This document shows positions 20,058-29,104 of a stretch of DNA of 64,000 nt, one piece after another. This stretch comes from an uncultured Burkholderiales bacterium. Lineage in GTDB: Bacteria > Pseudomonadota > Gammaproteobacteria > Burkholderiales > Burkholderiaceae_C. The translations under genes were made by a program, and so were the position numbers. Position 1 is the first letter of the stretch, and each line of letters starts with the position of its first letter. Location of the stretch: assembly GCA_903830725.1 (NCBI GenBank), contig CAIKVH010000070.1, positions 62,001 to 126,000 of the forward strand, read 5' to 3'. The notes under the pieces are model-generated. The model made no database searches and was not told the DNA's origin. It saw only the letters and a program-made list of their open reading frames with translations.

Positions 20058-21770
20058 ATGCCAAGAAGTTCCGCTCAAAAGCCAAAGAAAGCTTCAGCCG
20101 ATTCACTACCTTTGCCAGATCCTTCGCTGTTTGTTGAAGGTTGGAATAAGGCGCTTGAGAGTTTCAAGAAAATTGAGATCCCAGATGCGACCATTCCTCA
20201 AATAAGTTTTGATAACGAGAAGTTACTTGAAATTCAAAATAATTATTTGGAACAAGCTACGCACCTTTGGAATCAAGGGTTAGTTAGCGGGGCTGTGTTG
20301 GATGACAAGCGATTTAAGGGCCCAGCGTGGGAGCAAAACCCAGTTGCATCATTTTCTGCAGCGCTTTACTTACTCAATACAAATACGCTCATGGCGATGA
20401 CGGATGCGTTGCATGCTGATGCTAAAACACAGGCAAGGATTAAATATGCCGTGGAGCAGTTAGCCGCTGCAACTGCGCCAAGCAATTATTTAGCTCTGAA
20501 CGCTGAGGCCCAGCAAAAGATAATTGAAACCAAGGGCGAGAGTCTGACCAAGGGGATTCAAAACCTGCTTCATGATATGTCACAAGGACATGTCTCGATG
20601 ACGGATGAGAGTTTGTTTACGGTGGGTGAAAATGTTGCTACCACACAAGGCTCTGTTGTATTTGAAAATGAATATTTTCAACTCATTGAATACAAGCCCC
20701 TGACAGCGCAGGTTTACGAAGTCCCGTTGCTACTCATTCCGCCTTGCATCAACAAGTACTACATTCTGGATTTGCAACCCAAGAATTCTTTCGTGAAGTA
20801 TTGTTCTGATCAGGGTTTTAGAACCTTTATTGTGAGTTGGAGCAATCCACATGAGGATTTAGAACACGCAAAATGGGATGACTATGTAGAGAAGGGGGCA
20901 CTCAAGGCGATACAAGTGGTCAAGGAGATCGCTAATGTTGATCAAATCAATACACTCGGATTTTGCGTGGGCGGTACATTGCTTACCAGTGCTTTAGCTG
21001 TAGCTGAAGCCAAGAAAGATCACAGCGTAGCGAGTGCAACCTTACTAACAACTCTGGTTGACTTTACACATTCAGGTGTATTAGATGTCTTCATTGACGA
21101 GTCATTTGTTAAATACCGTGAATCCCAATTTTTAGATGGTGGACTCATGTCGGGTAGAGATATGGCTGCTACATTTAGCTTTTTGCGACCTAATGACTTG
21201 GTTTGGAATTATGTGGTGGGTAATTATTTAAAGGGCGAGACGCCGCCGCCTTTTGATTTGCTTTACTGGAACAGTGATGCAACCAATTTGCCGGGGCCTA
21301 TGTATGCTTGGTATTTGCGTAACACCTATTTAGAAAATAATTTGATCAAGCCAGGTAAAGCGAAAATTTGTGGCGTACCTATCGATTTAAACACCATTAA
21401 AGTTCCTGTTTATATCTACGGTTCAAGGGAAGACCATATTGTCCCCATTGATGCATCCTATGCCTCAACTCAAATCTTCAAGGGTAAGAAACGTTTTGTG
21501 ATGGGCGCATCTGGTCACATTGCTGGAGTTATCAACCCACCATCCTCGGGCAAGCGTAGCCACTGGATTGGTCCTGAAAACAAATTTCCTACGTCCGTAG
21601 ATGCCTGGATTAAAAGCTCAACCGAGCACCCTGGGAGTTGGTGGACTGATTGGGTAAAGTGGTTATCAAAACATTCTGGCAAAAAGATTTCTGCACCTAA
21701 GGTTGCTGGGCGGGGTAAATACAAAGTCATTGAGCCCGCACCAGGACGCTATGTAAAGGTTAAAGTTTAA
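20058..21770 (+). CDS. phaC: Class I poly(3-hydroxyalkanoate) polymerase
   Basis: 570 aa; lipase-like box GFCVGG, FIVSWSNPHE, YIYGSREDHIVP, SGHIAGVINPPSS; followed by phaA and phaB. Confidence 0.96.
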   Translation: MPRSSAQKPKKASADSLPLPDPSLFVEGWNKALESFKKIEIPDATIPQISFDNEKLLEIQNNYLEQATHLWNQGLVSGAVLDDKRFKGPAWEQNPVASFSAALYLLNTNTLMAMTDALHADAKTQARIKYAVEQLAAATAPSNYLALNAEAQQKIIETKGESLTKGIQNLLHDMSQGHVSMTDESLFTVGENVATTQGSVVFENEYFQLIEYKPLTAQVYEVPLLLIPPCINKYYILDLQPKNSFVKYCSDQGFRTFIVSWSNPHEDLEHAKWDDYVEKGALKAIQVVKEIANVDQINTLGFCVGGTLLTSALAVAEAKKDHSVASATLLTTLVDFTHSGVLDVFIDESFVKYRESQFLDGGLMSGRDMAATFSFLRPNDLVWNYVVGNYLKGETPPPFDLLYWNSDATNLPGPMYAWYLRNTYLENNLIKPGKAKICGVPIDLNTIKVPVYIYGSREDHIVPIDASYASTQIFKGKKRFVMGASGHIAGVINPPSSGKRSHWIGPENKFPTSVDAWIKSSTEHPGSWWTDWVKWLSKHSGKKISAPKVAGRGKYKVIEPAPGRYVKVKV

Positions 21771-21812
21771 AGTTTAATTTCTATCGTCGTTTAAATAATA
21801 TTGGAGTAATAA

Positions 21813-22991
21813 ATGGAAGATATTGTCATCGTATCAGCGGCTCGCACCGGAGTTGGTAAATTTGGAGGTTCTTTGGCTAAAGTGCCTGCGCCAGAGTTAG
21901 GATCTATCGTTATAAAGGAAGTTCTAGCTCGTGCCAAGGTTGATCCTAATTCTGTGGGCGAGGTTATTTTGGGCCAAGTGCTTGCGGCGGGGGCAGGTCA
22001 AAACCCAGCGCGCCAGGCGTTATTGAAAGCCGGTCTTTCACAGACGATACCCGGTTTGACAATCAATGCTGTATGTGGCTCTGGATTAAAGTCTGTCATG
22101 TTAGCTGCGCAGGCAATTGCCTTTGGGGACAGTGAGATCGTGATCGCTGGTGGACAAGAAAATATGAGCGCTTCACCGCACTTGCTTATGGGCTCCAGAG
22201 ATGGTCAGCGAATGGGCGACTGGAAAATGATTGACTCTATGATTGTTGATGGTTTGTGGGACGTATACAACCAGTACCATATGGGCATCACAGCTGAGAA
22301 CGTTGCAAAGGCCAACAAGATCACTCGCGAGATGCAAGACGCACTAGCTCTTGCTAGCCAACAAAAGGCTTCTGCTGCGCAGGATGCGGGTAAATTTAAA
22401 GACGAAATCGTCTCTGTATCTATCCCCCAACGTAAGGGGGATCCCCTCATCTTTAGTCAGGATGAATATATCAATAAGAAAACAAGTTCAGAAGCGCTTA
22501 GCGGTTTAAGACCTGCATTTGACAAGGCTGGCACAGTCACTGCTGGAAATGCATCGGGGATCAACGATGGGGCCGCTGCAGTGCTAGTGATGTCAGCCAA
22601 GAAGGCTGCGTCTTTAGGGCTTACGCCTTTGGCAAGAATTGCATCCTTTGCAACTACAGGCCTTGATCCCGCGTTAATGGGTCTTGGTCCCGTTTCAGCC
22701 TCGCGCAAAGCCCTGGAACGTGCGGGATGGAAGGCGAGTGATGTCGATCTGTTTGAGCTCAATGAGGCGTTCGCTGCTCAGGCCTGCGCAGTCAATCAAG
22801 AGCTCGGTATTGATCCTGCAAAAGTCAACGTGAACGGCGGGGCCATTGCAATTGGGCATCCCATTGGCGCGTCTGGTTGCCGTATTTTGGTAACGCTTTT
22901 ACATGAAATGCAAAGAACAAAGGCTAAAAAAGGTTTGGCAGCTCTTTGTATCGGTGGTGGTATGGGTGTGTCTCTGACATTAGAGCGTTAA
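21813..22991 (+). CDS. phaA: Acetyl-CoA acetyltransferase (beta-ketothiolase)
   Basis: NAVCGSGLKSVMLAAQAI, GGQENMSASPH, NVNGGAIAIGHPIGASGCRI, CIGGGMGVSL. Confidence 0.96.
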   Translation: MEDIVIVSAARTGVGKFGGSLAKVPAPELGSIVIKEVLARAKVDPNSVGEVILGQVLAAGAGQNPARQALLKAGLSQTIPGLTINAVCGSGLKSVMLAAQAIAFGDSEIVIAGGQENMSASPHLLMGSRDGQRMGDWKMIDSMIVDGLWDVYNQYHMGITAENVAKANKITREMQDALALASQQKASAAQDAGKFKDEIVSVSIPQRKGDPLIFSQDEYINKKTSSEALSGLRPAFDKAGTVTAGNASGINDGAAAVLVMSAKKAASLGLTPLARIASFATTGLDPALMGLGPVSASRKALERAGWKASDVDLFELNEAFAAQACAVNQELGIDPAKVNVNGGAIAIGHPIGASGCRILVTLLHEMQRTKAKKGLAALCIGGGMGVSLTLER

Positions 22992-23067
22992 GGCTTAATG
23001 CATTAACGCTGGGTTGTGTTGGGCATCATTTGATGATTCAAAATAGATAAATAAAAAGGAGACAACA

Positions 23068-23805
23068 ATGAGTAATAAAGTAGCTTATGTGACCGGTGGA
23101 ATGGGTGGTATTGGTACCGCTATTTGTCAACGCCTTCATAAATTAGGTTTCACTGTCATTGCAGGGTGCGGACCAACGCGTGACTTTACCAAATGGATTG
23201 ATGAGCAAAAAGCACTGGGGTACACGTTTTATACATCCGTTGGAAATGTAAGTTCCTGGGAATCTACAGTTGAGGCTTTCGCTAAGGCCAAGTCCGATCA
23301 CGGCCCGATAGATGTTCTGGTGAATAATGCCGGAATCACAAGGGACAGAATGTTTTTGAAGATGACGCGTGATGATTGGGATGCAGTGATTGATACCAAT
23401 TTAAACTCAATGTTCAACGTGACCAAACAAGTGGTGGGGGACATGGTTGAAAGGGGTTGGGGTAGGATCATCCAGATTAGCTCCGTGAACGGTGCCAAGG
23501 GACAGTCAGGTCAAACCAACTACTCTGCTGCCAAGGCGGGTATGCACGGGTTCAGTATGGCTTTGGCTCAGGAAATGGCCAACAAGGGCGTAACAGTGAA
23601 CACTGTTAGTCCCGGGTATATTGGTACCGACATGGTTAATGCCATTAAGCCAGAGATTTTGGAGAAAATCGTTAATACTATTCCAGTCAAGCGTCTTGGA
23701 TCTCCGCTAGAGATAGCCTCCATTGTTGGGTGGCTTGCTGGAGATGAGTCTGGATTTACAACGGGTGCTGAATTCGCTTGTAACGGCGGATTGCATATGG
23801 GCTAA
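23068..23805 (+). CDS. phaB: Acetoacetyl-CoA reductase
   Basis: SDR TGGMGGIG, NNAGITRD, YSAAKAGMHGF; third in phaCAB. Confidence 0.96.
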   Translation: MSNKVAYVTGGMGGIGTAICQRLHKLGFTVIAGCGPTRDFTKWIDEQKALGYTFYTSVGNVSSWESTVEAFAKAKSDHGPIDVLVNNAGITRDRMFLKMTRDDWDAVIDTNLNSMFNVTKQVVGDMVERGWGRIIQISSVNGAKGQSGQTNYSAAKAGMHGFSMALAQEMANKGVTVNTVSPGYIGTDMVNAIKPEILEKIVNTIPVKRLGSPLEIASIVGWLAGDESGFTTGAEFACNGGLHMG

Positions 23806-23814
23806 TGCCTATTG

Positions 23815-23840
23815 GAGTGAATGAACCCACTCACTCTTTG
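23815..23840 (+). terminator. Possible weak terminator after phaB
   Basis: GAGTGA(10 nt)TCACTC followed by TTTG. Confidence 0.35.
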
Positions 23841-23969
23841 TAGGTCTACCAAGACTAAGGTCTCAACCGAGTTGCTGCATCATTTGCATCATCTTAGTTG
23901 GGGCTTTATTTTTGGTGCTTCTACATTCTTGAGTATTCAGAGTTTTACGGCTGCGATAGAATCTTGGGT

Positions 23970-24374
23970 ATGAAATCTAAGCGCGGCTCCACTATGGTTC
24001 ATTGGATTGCGATCATCGCAGTCCTCATAAGTTCGCTTGCGCCGTCCATTTCTCTAGCTTTAACGCCGCAAAAATCTAATCTAAATATGATGGATTTTGT
24101 GTGTTCTGCCTCTGGCATGCAGATGATCGCCACAGCATCCGTGGACGACACCAAATCAAGTGCGGCAGATCAAAGCAAGAATCAGCAGATTTTGATAGAC
24201 GATCATTGTCCTTACTGCGCATTACAGGGCAACTATGTATTGCCCCTTAATAATGCGCTTGATTTTGAGTTTCCACAAAACTCAACTATTTATCCGTCTC
24301 TTTTCTATAAGTCCCCCAAGCCCCTATTTGCTTGGTTAACTTTGCCCTCTAGGGCTCCCCCCTCCATCTCCTAA
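23970..24374 (+). CDS. DUF2946-like exported protein
   Basis: ATG 23970 gives MKSKRGSTMVHWIAIIAVLISSLAPSISLALTP...DFVCSASGMQMI...DDHCPYCALQGNYVLP...LPSRAPPSIS; arrangement (FVCSASG, HCPYC, terminal RAPP) matches DUF2946. Confidence 0.75.
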   Translation: MKSKRGSTMVHWIAIIAVLISSLAPSISLALTPQKSNLNMMDFVCSASGMQMIATASVDDTKSSAADQSKNQQILIDDHCPYCALQGNYVLPLNNALDFEFPQNSTIYPSLFYKSPKPLFAWLTLPSRAPPSIS

Positions 24375-24388
24375 TCATAAATATCTTT

Positions 24389-24480
24389 CACGAAGTTATT
24401 TCGTGAGGTGGTGTGTTTTACGGAGCCATAAAGTTGGTAATGGGGATTTTCAATGAAAATTAATCATTCCTAAAACACAC
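24389..24480 (+). promoter_or_regulatory. Structured leader with nested inverted repeats upstream of the outer-membrane protein gene
   Basis: CACGAAGTTATTTCGTG hairpin; GTGTGTTTTA (24411-24420) versus TAAAACACAC (24471-24480) perfect 10 bp inverted repeat; near-palindrome ATTTTCAATGAAAAT inside. Confidence 0.55.
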
Positions 24481-24522
24481 AACTCTGTTTATAAAACTTG
24501 GGTGTTCGCTGGAGAATAAGTA

Positions 24523-25551
24523 ATGAAAATTAATAAAATATGTATTGTATTTGCTTTGGTATTGCCCATTGGGAGTGCTTTGGCTTGTGCCAGTTGCGGT
24601 TGTAGTTTGAATACCGATTTGTCAGCCCAGGGGATGGGCTCTAATCCCGGGTGGTCGTTTGACGCAAGATATGACTATTTGAATCAAAATCAGTTGCGTG
24701 CTGGTAAATCTGTGATTTCACCTGCAAATGCTTCAATCACTCAAAATGTGAAGGCAGGTGGGAATGCTGAGGTGGAGGGTTACACAAGAAATAGTTACCT
24801 AACCTCATCTGTGGACTATAACAATGGAGAAAGATGGGGTGCAACATTCATACTTCCCTTTATCCAGCGTGATCACATGACCTTTGGGGTTGATAGTTGG
24901 CCAAGTGGGACCGCCGGATATACGTCTCAGGCTAGTGGTTTTGGAGACATAAAAATCATTGGACGTTATTTCGGATTTTCTGAGCAAAAGAATTGGGGTT
25001 TGCAATTTGGTATCAAGCTACCTACGGGAAATAACGGACAAACCGCCCCAGCTGCGTCTGGGGGGGGTGTAACTGCGGTGGATCCTGGTTTGCAGTTGGG
25101 TACTGGCTCGACGGACTTGATTGTAGGTATTTATAAATTTGGCCACATTGCTGCAACAGACGACTGGGGTTATTTTGGTAATTTTCAGTTTCAAGCTGCA
25201 GTAGACTCCAAAAGCACACCTTCCAATATTGATGCATTACCAGGCTCATCGGGTTCATACAGACCGGGCAATAGCTTAAATATCAATGCGGGGGTGAACT
25301 ATCAAGGTTTTGAGAATTGGACTCCTACGCTGCAATTAAACTTGATAGACAAGAAAGCTGATAGTGGAGCGGCTGCGGATACTTGGGCAACAGGAGGCAC
25401 TTTGATTTATTTGGCGCCTGGTTTAATGTACTCAACGTCTGATTCCACAAAGTACTATACAAATGTTCAACTGCCCATGTATCAAAACTTAAATGGGATT
25501 CAACTTGTACCAAAATTTGTTGGATCCGTTGGAGTTAGATTAAACTTTTAA
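24523..25551 (+). CDS. Outer-membrane transporter-like beta-barrel with N-terminal CASCGC motif
   Basis: Signal peptide then CASCGCSLNTDLSAQG; long beta-rich sequence, C-terminal VGVRLNF (terminal Phe typical of OM barrels). Confidence 0.7.
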   Translation: MKINKICIVFALVLPIGSALACASCGCSLNTDLSAQGMGSNPGWSFDARYDYLNQNQLRAGKSVISPANASITQNVKAGGNAEVEGYTRNSYLTSSVDYNNGERWGATFILPFIQRDHMTFGVDSWPSGTAGYTSQASGFGDIKIIGRYFGFSEQKNWGLQFGIKLPTGNNGQTAPAASGGGVTAVDPGLQLGTGSTDLIVGIYKFGHIAATDDWGYFGNFQFQAAVDSKSTPSNIDALPGSSGSYRPGNSLNINAGVNYQGFENWTPTLQLNLIDKKADSGAAADTWATGGTLIYLAPGLMYSTSDSTKYYTNVQLPMYQNLNGIQLVPKFVGSVGVRLNF

Positions 25552-26049
25552 TTATTGATCAAGCAAAAGGGGAGTAATCGTTTCCTCAAGTAATTGGCTA
25601 TTCACCTTCGCATCTCCCTTAAGGCCATTCTTGCGAACGATTCCCCTTTTGTCAATAATAAAAGTACTAGGTAAGCGCCAGATGTAACCTAGCCCAGAGT
25701 AATGCATATCTGATTTGAGTGCAAATTGAAAAGAGTAGTTCTTCATGATTTTTTTTGCGTTCTCTAAGCCTGATGACTTATCTACATTGATAGCAAGAAC
25801 TTCGAGACCTTTAGATTTATTCTTTTGTAAGTAATCTTCAATTTGCGGCATTTCCTCCCGACAGGGCTCGCACCAACTTGCCCAAAAGTTGATGAGTACG
25901 ACCTTGCCTCTGTAAGCATTTAATGAGTAAACTTGACCATCTAACAATTTACCTTCAACGTTTGGGGCTATTTGGCCCACCTCCACATCTGCAAATGCAG
26001 ACTGATAGGAGAATAACGTTAATGACAAAATAATAATAAATATATGCAT
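25552..26049 (-). CDS. TlpA-like thioredoxin-fold protein (exported)
   Basis: VVLINFWASWCEPCREEMPQIEDYL with signal peptide; internal ATG 26049 (MHIFIIILSLTLFSYQSAFA) preferred over the 26070 track start. Confidence 0.9.
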   Translation of the reverse strand: MHIFIIILSLTLFSYQSAFADVEVGQIAPNVEGKLLDGQVYSLNAYRGKVVLINFWASWCEPCREEMPQIEDYLQKNKSKGLEVLAINVDKSSGLENAKKIMKNYSFQFALKSDMHYSGLGYIWRLPSTFIIDKRGIVRKNGLKGDAKVNSQLLEETITPLLLDQ

Positions 26050-26089
26050 CTCAGTAGTATAAAGGCTCAATTTAAAAGGCTAATGTTTT

Positions 26090-26551
26090 ATGCAAAATAG
26101 TGTGACAGCGCAGAGAATAGAAAACGGATGGGAGTGGTTTTTTAAGAGAAACTGCTCGATATCACCTTATCAATTAGCGGGTATTTTCATATTCTTAGGT
26201 ATCGTTTCACTCACCATCGGTACAACTTTTTATATGATGGGTGCCACATTGATATTGCCTTATTGTTTTGTCGAAATCTTTGTTCTAATGCTTGCGTTCT
26301 TTTATAACGCAAAGCATGCCAATGATTACGAGCAACTGGTCTTGCAGCCGAACGTCATAAAAATCATCCATAAAAAAGGCGAGCTTGTGAACTCTATTGA
26401 GTTAAACAGACCTTATGCTAGGGTTGAACTTATCTCTGAGAAACAAGATTTGATACTCATTAGCCACGGAGCTCAGCAAGTGCATTTTGGAAATCATATC
26501 CATCCCAATCTTAGAAGTCGTTTAAGCAGTGAAATTAAGCTTAAACTATAG
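26090..26551 (+). CDS. DUF2244 membrane protein
   Basis: NGWEWFFKRNCSISPYQLAGIFIFLGIVSLTIGTTF...G.W/L..PY typical DUF2244 layout. Confidence 0.75.
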   Translation: MQNSVTAQRIENGWEWFFKRNCSISPYQLAGIFIFLGIVSLTIGTTFYMMGATLILPYCFVEIFVLMLAFFYNAKHANDYEQLVLQPNVIKIIHKKGELVNSIELNRPYARVELISEKQDLILISHGAQQVHFGNHIHPNLRSRLSSEIKLKL

Positions 26552-26597
26552 CTAACTGTTTGATTCATTAAACTTTAAAATCACGAAGGAAATCAGA

Positions 26598-27065
26598 ATG
26601 TATTCATCTAAGTCAATTGCAGTATTCTTTGCTCTATTATTTTTAATTACAAATTCCTTTTCTCAGTCAGCAGATTTAGGGAAGATATCCATCACCGGTG
26701 CATTCGCACGAGAAACCGTCGCAGGTCAAAATGTTGGATCAGGGTTTTTAAAAATTAAAAATGCGGGGGCTGCAGATAAGTTTATTTCAGCAACAACTTC
26801 TGCGGGCACTGAGGTGCAACTCCATACGATGTCCATGGAGGGCAATGTTATGAAGATGAGTCAGATCCCCTTTATTGAAATTCCTGCCAACGGCTCTGCT
26901 GAACTCACGCCAGGTGGAATGCATTTGATGGTTATGGGACTAAAGAGCCCTTTGAAAGTGGGCGACAGTTTAAAGATAAAGCTGAAATTTTCTAACTCTG
27001 GTGAGGTAGAAGTTAATTTCCCCGTTCAGGCAATCTCTCCTCACGCGGGGCATATGAAAATGTAA
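26598..27065 (+). CDS. PCu(A)C periplasmic copper chaperone
   Basis: LHTMSMEGNVMKMSQ...LTPGGMHLMVMGLKSPLKVGD: H/M copper motif characteristic of the PCu(A)C family. Confidence 0.92.
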   Translation: MYSSKSIAVFFALLFLITNSFSQSADLGKISITGAFARETVAGQNVGSGFLKIKNAGAADKFISATTSAGTEVQLHTMSMEGNVMKMSQIPFIEIPANGSAELTPGGMHLMVMGLKSPLKVGDSLKIKLKFSNSGEVEVNFPVQAISPHAGHMKM

Positions 27066-27071
27066 TTCTAG

Positions 27072-27854
27072 CTATTTAGCTTTGATGAATCGGTTGCTCA
27101 GCTTACCAAGTCCCGTTATTTCGATCTCAACCAAGTCTGCGTGTTTGATGTTAGGAGAGGTTCCGTCAGTCCCCATCCACATGACATCTCCGGGGTAAAG
27201 AGTAGCGTAGCGAGATGTCCTGCTGATAAAGGTGGATATATCAAACAGCATTGCTTGGGTGTCAAACTCAATAGTCTGAATGCCGTTTACCGTGACGCGT
27301 GTTTTAGCGTCTTGAATTTTAAAATCTGTTTCAATCCAAGGACCCATGGGTTTAAAAGTATCGCTATTCTTTGAGCGAAAAAACGTTCTGTCCTCTTTTT
27401 GCCAATCACGCTCACTTATGTCGTTGCCAATGGTGTATCCAAAAACACAAGACAGTGCATCTTTCTCAGAAATATTTTTGACTTTCCTGCCTATAACAAC
27501 AACGACCTCGGCTTCATAGTGAATCTTTTCACCTGCATCGGCAGGAATAATGACATCCTCGCCGTGAGCAATTAAGGCATTAACGGCTCTGTATCCAATA
27601 TCGGCAGCGCCTGGAACAACTGGTTTTTCGCCCCTTGCCTGAGCAACCTCCATGATGTGTTTGACGTAGTTGAGTCCCGCCGCGTAAAACGTTGCAGGAA
27701 TGACAGGGACCTCAATTTTGACTTGATCTAATGCATGCTCTACTTTAAGTGGATACCACTCACCCCAGGGGACGCCTTCAATTGCATTTAGGACCTCACC
27801 ATTTAAATAACCTGTGAACGTTTTTCCTTGAACCGTGTATCGCAACCATTTCAT
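27072..27854 (-). CDS. FAH family hydrolase/isomerase
   Basis: ATG 27854 (MKWLRYTVQGKTFTGYLNGEV) overlaps the stop of the upstream LldD-like ORF; HYEAEVVVVIGRKVKNISEKDA, GNDISERDWQ. Confidence 0.9.
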   Translation of the reverse strand: MKWLRYTVQGKTFTGYLNGEVLNAIEGVPWGEWYPLKVEHALDQVKIEVPVIPATFYAAGLNYVKHIMEVAQARGEKPVVPGAADIGYRAVNALIAHGEDVIIPADAGEKIHYEAEVVVVIGRKVKNISEKDALSCVFGYTIGNDISERDWQKEDRTFFRSKNSDTFKPMGPWIETDFKIQDAKTRVTVNGIQTIEFDTQAMLFDISTFISRTSRYATLYPGDVMWMGTDGTSPNIKHADLVEIEITGLGKLSNRFIKAK

Positions 27855-29011
27855 TTTGAATGCTCGTGTTTTAAGATTAGATCTGCTGTAATTTGATTTA
27901 TTTCGGACGCCCCACATAACTGCATGGTGCGGATCAATTCTTCTTTGAGAATGTTGAGTGCATGAGATGCGCCATTTTCGCCTTGAACTACTGCTCCGAA
28001 CAGGGTAGCTCGACCGGTCATCACGCCATCAGCACCTAGTGCTATTGCCTTTAAGATGTCGCTGCCTCGTCGTATTCCCCCGTCAAGTAAAACAGGAACT
28101 TTACGGTCTACAGCTTTAACAATGTCAGGTAGTGCGCGGAGTGTTGAGATTGCTGTATCAAGTTGCCGTCCACCGTGGTTGGAGACAACAATAGCGTCGC
28201 ACCCCATCTCAACTAAGCGCAGTGCATCTTCAGGGTGCATTACGCCTTTAATGATTAGCTTTTTATGCCAATAGTCTCTAATACGCTTTAAATCATCCCA
28301 ATTAAATGAAGGGTCATAATTACGACCAACAGACGAGGCAAGGTTGTTGATGCCTCGCTTTTGTCCATCAAGCCCCAGCATATTTTCTAGGACGGGAATA
28401 CCGTTTGCAAGCATCTGACTTAGCCAAAGGGGATGAGACATGAAATCAAAAGCAACCCTGGGGTTGAGTTTGAAAGGGATAGCGAATTGGTTTTTATTAT
28501 CGCGTTCACGCTTTCCGCCTACGGGCAGGTCAACAGTGATCATCAGTCCCTCGTACTCTGCAGCGTGAGCACGGTCAATGAGAGAGTAAAAGAAATCTTT
28601 GTTTTTTAAAATGTATGCTTGAAACCAATGTCGACCTGGAGCCTGTCTTGCAATTTGCTCGATCGATGTGGTTGCAGAGCTGGATAAAGTGTAAATCAAA
28701 TCTCTATCAGCTGCCGCTCTAGCCAGCGCAATATCCGCTCCGTGTTTGCCAAATCCGAGTGCGCCGGTTGGAGCGATTGCAAGGGGCAAGCTACATCTAT
28801 GACCTAGGATATCTGCGCTTGTATCAATGGACTCAACACCCCTCAGGATCCGGGGCAACAGTAAAGTGTTATGAAAGCTCTGTCGATTTGCCTTTAAAGT
28901 GATTTCATCCTCAGCCCCTCCGTCAAAGAAATCAAAAATACAGCGGGGAAGTTTTTGTTTTGCTGCTAGACGTAGATCTTCTATGGATACGGCGTGTAAG
29001 GGGGAGCTCAT
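27851..29011 (-). CDS. FMN-dependent alpha-hydroxy acid dehydrogenase/oxidase (LldD-like, cytosolic)
   Basis: FDFFDGGAEDEITLKANR, LAIAPTG, VSNHGGRQLDTA, DGGIRRGSDILKA. Confidence 0.93.
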   Translation of the reverse strand: MSSPLHAVSIEDLRLAAKQKLPRCIFDFFDGGAEDEITLKANRQSFHNTLLLPRILRGVESIDTSADILGHRCSLPLAIAPTGALGFGKHGADIALARAAADRDLIYTLSSSATTSIEQIARQAPGRHWFQAYILKNKDFFYSLIDRAHAAEYEGLMITVDLPVGGKRERDNKNQFAIPFKLNPRVAFDFMSHPLWLSQMLANGIPVLENMLGLDGQKRGINNLASSVGRNYDPSFNWDDLKRIRDYWHKKLIIKGVMHPEDALRLVEMGCDAIVVSNHGGRQLDTAISTLRALPDIVKAVDRKVPVLLDGGIRRGSDILKAIALGADGVMTGRATLFGAVVQGENGASHALNILKEELIRTMQLCGASEINQITADLILKHEHSK

Positions 29012-29051
29012 GAGTGCCTAATCAATGGGGAAAGATGGGGAGGAAAGCAAG

Positions 29052-29104
29052 GAAAGAAAACTAAAGTAAAGAAAAGTAAAGAAAAGAAAAGAAAAGAAAA
29101 GAAA
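29052..29104. repeat. GAAAA-type pentanucleotide microsatellite
   Basis: (GAAAA)4 at 29081-29100 preceded by degenerate GAAAA/GTAAA/TAAAG copies; lies between the Bug stop and the LldD-like start. Confidence 0.85.
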
